DNA of 6,493 nt from Candidatus Krumholzibacteriia bacterium (GTDB taxonomy: Bacteria > Krumholzibacteriota > Krumholzibacteriia > LZORAL124-64-63), in assembly GCA_030632925.1 (NCBI GenBank), contig DAOVTU010000179.1, positions 1 through 6,493 on the forward strand. Direction: 5' to 3'. Shown piece after piece: positions 1 through 5,647 of the stretch. The position numbers were made by a program, and so were the translations under genes. Each line of letters starts with the position of its first letter. Position 1 is the stretch's first letter. The notes beneath the pieces are model-generated. The model was not told where the DNA came from and did no database searches. It saw only the letters and a program-made list of their open reading frames with translations.

Positions 1-1903
1 CAGTCGCCCGTAGCGACCCTTTTACATCATATATGTTCACAACAACTTCCGTGTCTCTAGTGAGAAGTAGCATGAAGGTGCCGCCAGCCGCCCCGACGGG
101 GTTGGGCGCCGGTCCGGTCACCTGCATACGGGGCGGTGGGCTATCCAGAGTGCGCAACAGGGCCAGGCCATCGGGCGCAATGCTGAGCGAGTCGATGGGG
201 CAGTCCAGGTCCAGGCGGAAGGTTTGCTGGGCGCTGGTCAAAGGCATCGTCAAACGCACCTCCGCGCATCCGGAATACAGCACCACGGGCACCGGGATTT
301 CAAACAGCGGATCGCGGTGCTGGGTCAACGTCAGCACCACGGTGCCGGGGCTGGGCTGTTCGAAGACATGGCTGATCACCGGCACCAGGTCGGTGTCCAG
401 CCAGGGGCGGAAAAATCCGTCCAGGGGCCGTCCGGCCGCAGCTTCGGCCACCGCGATCATGTCCGCTTCGGTGACCAGGCCGTGTTTCAACCGTGGGTCA
501 TTGGCGTAGTCGCGCAGGAAGTTGAAAAAGACGGTGTCGCCCTCAAGCTGCCGCAGCATGTGCAGCACCCAGGCGCCTTTGTCGTAAACCAGGGTATTGG
601 GCAAAATGGGATTGGGATTGCTCAGGATGCCATCGCCCCGAAACATTTCCGGATGCCGATCGGGCCCGATGTCGGCCATGAATTCCCGGTAGGCTTCGAG
701 CCCATAGCGATGCTCCACCCACAGCGCCTCGCCATAGCGGGCAAATCCCTCGTTGAGCCAGATGTCCGCCCAGGCCGCCGGCGTCAGGCTGTCGCCGAAC
801 CACTGGTGAACCAGCTCGTGCATGAACAGGGTCTCGAAGCGCCCGTCGCCGGTGAACAGCAACTGGGCCAGGCTGGTGGCCGTGGTATGTTCCATTCCGC
901 CCAACCATTTGAATTCGACCTGGGCGTATTTTTCGTCGGGGTAGGGCCAGGGGCCGAGCAGGCCGGTCAGGAAGCTCATCATGTCGCAGGTGGGGGCCAG
1001 ATCGACCTCGGCGTTGGCTCGATCCTGCGGGAAAATGTGGTAGTCCAGGCGCACCGGCGGTCCGTCGAGAGTGAAGCAGTCTTCGCTCCACGAATCGTAA
1101 TTGCTGACCGCCACCGAAACCAGGTAGGTCGGCATGGGGAAGGCTTCTCGCCACTCATAGCGGCTCCAGCCGGGCTCAGCTGTGGTGACTGACAACAGCG
1201 AACCGTTGGAAACCGCCGACAAGGTGTCGGGCACCGTCACCGCCAACGAAACCAGGGCCTTGTCCGCCGGATGATCCTTGCACGGCCACCAACTATGGGC
1301 CGACCAGGTTTGGCTCAGGTTGGCCACGATGGGCACGTCGTCGGTTGTGTCGGTGGGCGTGCCGGGGTCATGGGTGCGAAACATCAAGCCGGCGCTGAAG
1401 CTGCCGTGGCGAGGCGGCTGGCCCGCCCAGCTCACCGTAATGGTGTCGATGAGCCCGGCTGCCAGAGGTTGCCGCAACGTGATCTCCAGGCTACTGGCGG
1501 CGTGGCTGAAGGGCAAGGGACCCTGCTGGTCAGTCACGCCCAGAACGCTCATTTCCGGGACCAGATCCAACTGAACCAGCGACAGTTCCTGGCCCAGGAC
1601 CTGGGTTTCGGCCTGCAGGCGGATCACCACCTGCCCCGAGACCTCACTGGCCGAAGGGTCCAGGCGCAGGTCCAAATCATAGGCCAATACGTCGAAGCCG
1701 CGGGAGTCGGCCGGTGGTGGGGGGAAGTCGACCTTGGTCCCGACCATCATTTCATGGGCCGGTTTGCAATAGGTGGGCGCAGGTTCGGGAGAAGCGGCCC
1801 GGCTGTGGGCCAAAGTGGGACAGGCGACACTGACGGCCATCATTGCCGTAAGTAGTCCCCATTGATGGCGTTGCCGCCAACCTAGGAAATTTTGTGACCG
1901 CAT
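1..1903 (-). CDS. Secreted M1-family zinc aminopeptidase with C-terminal FlgD/T9SS-like sorting domain (3' end missing)
   Basis: Predicted exported gluzincin metallopeptidase that would remove N-terminal residues from peptides. I read the minus strand codon by codon and found 634 codons with no stop or frameshift. Residues 1-36 look like a signal peptide (basic start, hydrophobic 15-27, cleavage near TLAHS). Residues 60-250 form the M1 N-terminal beta domain, with the WWPCKD segment about 215. The exopeptidase motif is GGMEH (335-339) instead of GAMEN. Zinc site: HELVH (362-366) and E385 in WLNEGF, an exact HEXXH-x18-E; E363 is the general base and Y440 (YDKGAW) the likely transition-state tyrosine. 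A beta-rich region (about 510-590) follows. From about 596 comes a GPAPNPVG...VNIYDVKG segment resembling FlgD-like/type IX secretion C-terminal domains, cut by the window edge. Start: ATG 1903 gives the best signal peptide but has no clear ribosome site; it overlaps the upstream gene by 22 bases, suggesting translational coupling. ATGs at 1843/1840 would remove the basic n-region. Family assignment is firm; substrate is unknown. Confidence 0.93.
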   Translation of the reverse strand, partial: MRSQNFLGWRQRHQWGLLTAMMAVSVACPTLAHSRAASPEPAPTYCKPAHEMMVGTKVDFPPPPADSRGFDVLAYDLDLRLDPSASEVSGQVVIRLQAETQVLGQELSLVQLDLVPEMSVLGVTDQQGPLPFSHAASSLEITLRQPLAAGLIDTITVSWAGQPPRHGSFSAGLMFRTHDPGTPTDTTDDVPIVANLSQTWSAHSWWPCKDHPADKALVSLAVTVPDTLSAVSNGSLLSVTTAEPGWSRYEWREAFPMPTYLVSVAVSNYDSWSEDCFTLDGPPVRLDYHIFPQDRANAEVDLAPTCDMMSFLTGLLGPWPYPDEKYAQVEFKWLGGMEHTTATSLAQLLFTGDGRFETLFMHELVHQWFGDSLTPAAWADIWLNEGFARYGEALWVEHRYGLEAYREFMADIGPDRHPEMFRGDGILSNPNPILPNTLVYDKGAWVLHMLRQLEGDTVFFNFLRDYANDPRLKHGLVTEADMIAVAEAAAGRPLDGFFRPWLDTDLVPVISHVFEQPSPGTVVLTLTQHRDPLFEIPVPVVLYSGCAEVRLTMPLTSAQQTFRLDLDCPIDSLSIAPDGLALLRTLDSPPPRMQVTGPAPNPVGAAGGTFMLLLTRDTEVVVNIYDVKGSLRAT

Positions 1904-2193
1904 TGCCAGCAAGTGTCGAAGCCACTTTCGATGTTTTCGCCACAGTTGGGGCAGCTCCAGGCTGCTGTGGCATCGATGCTGTTGGTTTCGTCCAGGATGC
2001 CGCGGGCTTTTTCCAGGTCCGTATTCAGCACCAGCAGGCGCACTCCCCGTTGCAAGTCCAAGTGGGGGCGCAGTCCGCCGCAATTGTCTTTTTCGAGAAC
2101 CGCCGTGACGCCGAGGGATTCCAGGCGTCCCAAGGCAATTTCGGCTTCCAGTTCATTGAGGAAAGTGTCGATTCTGGTCATGCCGTCTCGCAT
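1882..2193 (-). CDS. DUF2007-like small protein with C-terminal zinc ribbon
   Basis: A 103-residue, probably cytoplasmic protein. Residues 8-68 resemble the DUF2007 ('putative signal transducing protein') fold: a helix with ELEAEIALGRLESLGV, a strand with TAVLEKDN, then a VRLLVLNTDLEKARGIL strand-helix unit. Residues 80-101 form a four-cysteine zinc ribbon (C81, C84, C95, C98; pattern CPNC-x10-CWQC). The combination of DUF2007 with a zinc ribbon is common in hypothetical proteins, but the biochemical role is not established; metal-dependent protein or nucleic acid binding is only inference. The start is well supported: AAGGAGG lies four bases before ATG 2193, and a second in-frame ATG (residue 5) lacks such a site. 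It is the first gene of the minus-strand pair, and its last 22 bases overlap the start of the peptidase. No signal peptide or membrane segment is visible. Confidence 0.85.
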   Translation of the reverse strand: MRDGMTRIDTFLNELEAEIALGRLESLGVTAVLEKDNCGGLRPHLDLQRGVRLLVLNTDLEKARGILDETNSIDATAAWSCPNCGENIESGFDTCWQCGHKIS

Positions 2194-2197
2194 GGGG

Positions 2198-2204
2198 CCT
2201 CCTT
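2198..2204 (-). promoter_or_regulatory. Ribosome binding site of the DUF2007 gene
   Basis: The minus strand reads AAGGAGG followed by CCCC and ATG. This near-perfect anti-16S complement at a slightly short spacing fixes the start at 2193 and shows the organism uses classical Shine-Dalgarno initiation. Confidence 0.85.
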
Positions 2205-2221
2205 GAGGTGTGAAGTCGTCT

Positions 2222-2252
2222 AAAACTTAGCAGTTTTGGGGCATCCTGCAAA
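2222..2252 (-). promoter_or_regulatory. Candidate promoter of the DUF2007-peptidase pair
   Basis: On the minus strand TTTGCA (2252-2247) and TAAGTT (2229-2224) are separated by 17 bases. The same stretch also fits the Bacteroidota pattern TTTG plus TAnnTTTG at seven of eight positions (TAAGTTTT, 2229-2222; gap 19). Transcription would start near 2216, giving a short leader of about 20 bases with the AAGGAGG site. Matches to the sigma-70 consensus are modest (4/6 and 3/6), so position is the main support. The -10-like element sits inside a 6-bp inverted repeat (AAAACT-TAGC-AGTTTT, 2222-2237), which could be an operator or chance. Confidence 0.35.
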
Positions 2253-2366
2253 GGCGTCTTGGGTGGCGAAGGTCAGGCATTGATCTCCCCGGGCGGGTTG
2301 AGAAGTGTTTTGCGATGTACCCGGGCAAATTATTTTGGAGCTGTAAGTTCAACGCGGATAAAGAAA

Positions 2367-2386
2367 ACTTTAAAGTCATGTAAAGT
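2367..2386. repeat. Perfect 10-bp palindrome with a repeated half-site one helical turn away
   Basis: ACTTTAAAGT (2367-2376) is a perfect 10-bp palindrome. Its right part TAAAGT (2371-2376) recurs at 2381-2386, ten bases on, so three AAAGT-type half-sites lie on nearly the same helix face. This looks like a small operator upstream of the kinase, but the sequence is AT-rich and chance is possible. The regulator is not identifiable. Confidence 0.35.
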
Positions 2387-2392
2387 AAAAAC

Positions 2393-2406
2393 GTTTACCG
2401 GTAGAC
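2393..2406. repeat. Near-perfect 14-bp palindrome, possible operator
   Basis: GTTTACCGGTAGAC is palindromic except for one symmetric pair (T3 opposite G12), with a perfect ACCGGT core. It lies about 100 bases upstream of the kinase start and overlaps a possible -35 element (TAGACA, 2402-2407). A dimeric transcription factor could bind here, possibly for autoregulation; nothing in the window identifies it. Confidence 0.3.
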
Positions 2407-2494
2407 AGTTGTCGAATTTCTTAGGTAACTTCCTCAGGAATTCAAGACTTCGCAACGGATGGGGAAGTGTGGTGGCAAGGATGGCCAGAATTCT

Positions 2495-2498
2495 GGAG
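2495..2498 (+). promoter_or_regulatory. Ribosome binding site deciding the kinase start
   Basis: GGAG with an eight-base gap precedes ATG 2507. The upstream in-frame ATG at 2459 has no purine-rich site at proper distance, so 2507 is preferred. Confidence 0.6.
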
Positions 2499-2506
2499 TC
2501 CCGCCC

Positions 2507-5500
2507 ATGTCTGCCTGTTTCGCTGCCGCGCTCGCTCAGCCCCTTGGTCTCCTGGGGGTGCCGGCTGTTGTATACGGGTTGAACGCCACGACGGTTTTCC
2601 TGCTGATGTTGGCCGCAGCGGTGGTCGGTGCCGGTGCGGTTCACTGGGGCTCTCGTTTCCACCTGCTGAAAGAACTGCACGAACGCCGCCAACAGATGGA
2701 ATTGTCTCGCCTGCGCTTACAGGACCTCGAACGCATCATCCCCGAATTGATCATCGAAGTGAATCGTGAGGGACAGATCCAGTTCCTCAACGAGTCGGCC
2801 CGCGAACAATTGGCCTTGCCGGCTGATGGTGCCCTGCCCGAGAGCATGGCGGTGCTGGTGGCCCCGCGCGACCGTGGGGAATTTGCCCGCTTTTTCGAAG
2901 AAGCCCTGGACGGCGAGATGCCCTCGGCCCGGCGCCTGCACTTGCTGGTGAACGATGGCGAGTGCCTGCCGGTGCGGGCCATTGCCGCACCCATCCTGGG
3001 GCTTGGCGATGGTCGAGTGATGGGCATGCGCGCGGTGTTCACCGACATCCGCGGTGAGTTGCAGTACAGCCAGGCCCTGGACCAGCGCCACCTGGTGGAA
3101 GTGACCCTGACGGACATCCTCAAGGCCTTGACCATGGCAGGGGCCGACCAATGGGGCCAGGCCCTGGACGGCGCCCTGGCCAGCCTGTCCCAGCTCGTGT
3201 CCCTGGACCAGTGCTCTCTGTTGCGGATCAACGCCGACGACGGTGGCGTCAAGTGGGAGCATCAGTGGGCCGGGCCGGACATCAGCAAGGTGGGGCCGAA
3301 AGACCATTTCGCCAACCTGCTGGACCTGCCTTGGATCGAAGAGCGCATCACGTCCGGTGAGGTCGTTCACGTGGCGGATATCGGGGACCTGCCGGGCGGT
3401 GCTGTTGCAGAGCGCGAACGCTGGGTCCGCCTGGATGTCTGTTCCCTGTTGGCCATTCCCATGTTCGACGAAGGCCAGGTGATGGGCTTGATGGCCTTCA
3501 CCACCACCACCGGGCCAGCCAATTGGGGCACCGAAGACATCCGGCTGCTGGAAACGCTGACCGGGATGATTGCCAGCACCTGGCACCAGCGCCAGGCCCG
3601 GCGGGCCCAGCGGGCGGCGACCCAGAAGTCCATGGACATCATTGAGTTTTTGCCGGATGCCACCTTTGTGGTGGATTCCCACGGCCGGATCGTGGCCTGG
3701 AACAAGGCCATGGCGCTTTTAACCGGGAAGTCTCGCGAGGAAATGCTGGGGCAGGGCGACCGGGCCTATGCCATCCCGTTCCACGGTGAAAGGGTGCCAT
3801 TGCTGGTGGATCACTTTTCGGATGTGGACCTGGCCGATTTCGCCCGCAACTACCAGTTCATCGAGATGGTGGGCGAAAATCTGTACGGCGAAACCTTCGT
3901 GCCGTTCATGAATGGCGGGCGCGGGGCCTACTTGTGGTGCACGGCCTCACCACTGTACGACGAAGACGGCAATATCGTGGGCGCCATCGAATCCTTGCGC
4001 GACGTGACCTACCGCAAGGCCTCGGAACTGGCCCTGCGTGAAGGCGAAGAGCGGTACCGCCGGCTGGTCGAAACCCTGAACGACGGCATGGGCATCATCA
4101 ACGCCAAGGGCCGCATCGTTTTTGTGAATGACCGACTTTGCGAGATGACAGGTTACAGCCGCGAAGATCTGGTGGACTGCCATGTGGGGCAGTTCCTGCC
4201 GGATCCGAATACCGATCTGGACCCTTTGGACTGGTCGGGCTGGGAACTGAACCCGGGCGAGGCCCTGGAAGTGGACCTGCCGTGCAAGGACGGCGCCTTG
4301 ATGCCCGTGCGATTGAGCCCTTCGCCACTGCACTCCGAACAGGGCGATTTTCAGGGAGGCTTTGCCGTCATCACGGACATGACTTCGATCCGGTCGGCCC
4401 AGGCGCGGTACCGGCAGTTGAACGAGAATCTTGAAAAGAAAGTGGTCGAAAGCACGCGCGATCTGTTACTGGCCAACGACGCTTTGCGGCGCAGCGAAGG
4501 ACGCTACCGCCGCATCATCGAGAGCCTGAGTGAAGGCTACATCTTCTACTCGCTGGACATGCGCGGCGAGTTCACCTACATCAGCCCGTCGTTCCGTGAA
4601 GTGCTGGGCTATACAAGTCTGGACACCATGGCGGAACGTTTCCGCAGCTGGTACGACCAGTCCCGCAACGCCGCGGCCCGACTGGCCTCGGAGAAAACTT
4701 CACTGGGCTTCAAACAGTCGCCGTACGTGCTGAACGTCGAGCGGGCCAACGGGGAAGAAGGTGAACTGGAGATCCTCGAAGCTCCGGTGTTTGACGAGTC
4801 GGGCAACCTGACTTCGGTCGAGGGGATCATGCACGACGTGACGGATGAGCGCCGCAATCTGCGCCTGGTGCGCGATGCCCAGGCCAAGTTGGTCGAGTCG
4901 GAAAAACTGGCGGCCCTCGGGGGCCTGATGGCTGGCCTGTCCCACGAAATCAACACCCCGATCGGCATCGGCGTGACGGCCTCTTCGCATCTGGAACAGC
5001 TCAATTCCGACTGCGAAAATGCCTTCAATGCAGGCACCCTGACCCGGAGCGATTTCGAAACCTTCATGGCCCACAGTCGCGAGTCGGCCGACCTGATCCA
5101 GTCCAATCTGAACCGCGCGGCGGACCTGATGCAGAACTTCAAACAGGTGGCGGTGGACCAATCGGCGGGACTGGAACGCACGTTTAATCTGGCCCAGTAT
5201 TTTGAGGATGTCATCCGCAGCCTGAGTCCGCGTCTGCGCAATACGGGCTTTGATATCCGTTGCGAATGCCCGGACGACGTGTACCTGCACTGCGACCCCG
5301 GCGTCCTGTACCAGATCCTGTCCAACCTGGTGATCAATTCGTTGAACCATGCCTTCGACGGCATGCTGGTGGGCGAAATCGTGATCAGCGCCCTGCGCGA
5401 TGGTGACCAGGTGATCCTGGAATACCGTGACAATGGCAAGGGCATGACCAAGGAACAGATCGCCCGCATTTACGAGCCTTTCTACACCACCCGCCGAGGC

Positions 5501-5647
5501 CGTGGAGGGACCGGCCTGGGCATGCACATCGTTTACAACAACGTCACCCAGACCCTGGGTGGAAGAATTGCCTGCGCGAGCAGACCCGGCAGCGGGGCCC
5601 GATTTACGATATCGGTCCCGTTGCCGGCGGAGGTTGAGCATGGTTGA
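2507..5647 (+). CDS. Membrane-anchored PAS/GAF multi-sensor histidine kinase
   Basis: Sensor kinase of 1046 residues from ATG 2507; the open frame reaches back to ATG 2459 (1062 residues). Order: one membrane helix (about 27-47); a short basic helix; PAS1 (about 70-185); GAF (205-360); PAS2 (374-503), with a long insert carrying PFHGERVPLLVDH (424-436) and a YLWCTASPLYDEDGN PAC segment from 475; PAS3 (512-630); coiled coil (632-668); PAS4 (660-790); then the kinase core. The H-box is LSHEINTP with phospho-acceptor H813 and an ExxT motif (E814-T817) used for phosphatase activity in HisKA kinases. ATPase boxes: N944 (NLVINSL), DNGKGM (D975), YEPFYTT (989-995) and GGTGLGM (1000-1006). All catalytic motifs are intact. 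There is no sizeable periplasmic domain, so sensing is probably cytoplasmic through PAS/GAF; the ligand is unknown. It should autophosphorylate on H813 and pass phosphate to the regulator, whose start codon overlaps this gene's end by eight bases. Confidence 0.95.
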   Translation: MSACFAAALAQPLGLLGVPAVVYGLNATTVFLLMLAAAVVGAGAVHWGSRFHLLKELHERRQQMELSRLRLQDLERIIPELIIEVNREGQIQFLNESAREQLALPADGALPESMAVLVAPRDRGEFARFFEEALDGEMPSARRLHLLVNDGECLPVRAIAAPILGLGDGRVMGMRAVFTDIRGELQYSQALDQRHLVEVTLTDILKALTMAGADQWGQALDGALASLSQLVSLDQCSLLRINADDGGVKWEHQWAGPDISKVGPKDHFANLLDLPWIEERITSGEVVHVADIGDLPGGAVAERERWVRLDVCSLLAIPMFDEGQVMGLMAFTTTTGPANWGTEDIRLLETLTGMIASTWHQRQARRAQRAATQKSMDIIEFLPDATFVVDSHGRIVAWNKAMALLTGKSREEMLGQGDRAYAIPFHGERVPLLVDHFSDVDLADFARNYQFIEMVGENLYGETFVPFMNGGRGAYLWCTASPLYDEDGNIVGAIESLRDVTYRKASELALREGEERYRRLVETLNDGMGIINAKGRIVFVNDRLCEMTGYSREDLVDCHVGQFLPDPNTDLDPLDWSGWELNPGEALEVDLPCKDGALMPVRLSPSPLHSEQGDFQGGFAVITDMTSIRSAQARYRQLNENLEKKVVESTRDLLLANDALRRSEGRYRRIIESLSEGYIFYSLDMRGEFTYISPSFREVLGYTSLDTMAERFRSWYDQSRNAAARLASEKTSLGFKQSPYVLNVERANGEEGELEILEAPVFDESGNLTSVEGIMHDVTDERRNLRLVRDAQAKLVESEKLAALGGLMAGLSHEINTPIGIGVTASSHLEQLNSDCENAFNAGTLTRSDFETFMAHSRESADLIQSNLNRAADLMQNFKQVAVDQSAGLERTFNLAQYFEDVIRSLSPRLRNTGFDIRCECPDDVYLHCDPGVLYQILSNLVINSLNHAFDGMLVGEIVISALRDGDQVILEYRDNGKGMTKEQIARIYEPFYTTRRGRGGTGLGMHIVYNNVTQTLGGRIACASRPGSGARFTISVPLPAEVEHG
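5629..5633 (+). promoter_or_regulatory. Ribosome binding site of the response regulator
   Basis: GGAGG lies six bases before ATG 5640, inside the last codons of the kinase gene. This fixes the regulator's start and supports translational coupling. Confidence 0.85.

Larger units (their letters stand above)
2194..2506. other. Divergent intergenic region
   Basis: The 313 bases between the start codons of the two divergent transcription units contain no supported gene. The left part holds the minus-strand ribosome site and candidate promoter. The middle (about 2325-2440) is clearly more AT-rich than the surrounding coding DNA and holds several short palindromes and repeats, as expected for regulatory DNA. 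Plus-strand promoter candidates are weak: TAGACA at 2402-2407 (5/6 to the -35 consensus) with TAACTT at 2426-2431, spacer 18; or TTGGAG near 2334 with GATAAA, spacer 16. Neither is strong enough for a separate call. Position 2459 is an alternative start of the kinase frame, so the last 48 bases could be coding. Confidence 0.6.

Noticed and set aside
543..1154. Minus-strand open frame of 203 codons inside the peptidase
   Set aside because: It is another frame of the same strand; its Arg/Gly/His-rich product has no domain, while the overlapping frame encodes the intact peptidase core.
224..1192. Long plus-strand open frame of 322 codons
   Set aside because: It lies opposite the M1 peptidase, whose minus-strand frame carries HELVH, WLNEGF and other family motifs. 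The plus-strand product has no recognisable motif and is a GC-rich antisense shadow.
1271..1855. Plus-strand open frame of 194 codons
   Set aside because: Antisense to the peptidase N-terminal domain and signal peptide; no motif or ribosome site supports it.
1801..1903. Peptidase as a lipoprotein through C28
   Set aside because: The residues before C28 are V-S-V-A, lacking Leu/Val/Ile at -3 of a lipobox; a signal peptidase I site near TLAHS fits better, though it is not certain.
2222..2237. Hairpin AAAACT-TAGC-AGTTTT as a terminator
   Set aside because: The stem is only six AT-rich pairs and lies upstream of both divergent genes, where no transcript should end.
2459..2506. ATG 2459 as the kinase start
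   Set aside because: No ribosome site at a usable distance, and the added 16 residues are polar and would precede the membrane helix without adding a domain; ATG 2507 has GGAG eight bases upstream.
2330..2692. Minus-strand open frame of 120 codons across the intergenic region
   Set aside because: It overlaps the kinase N-terminus antisense, has a composition unlike a folded protein, and covers the AT-rich regulatory region.
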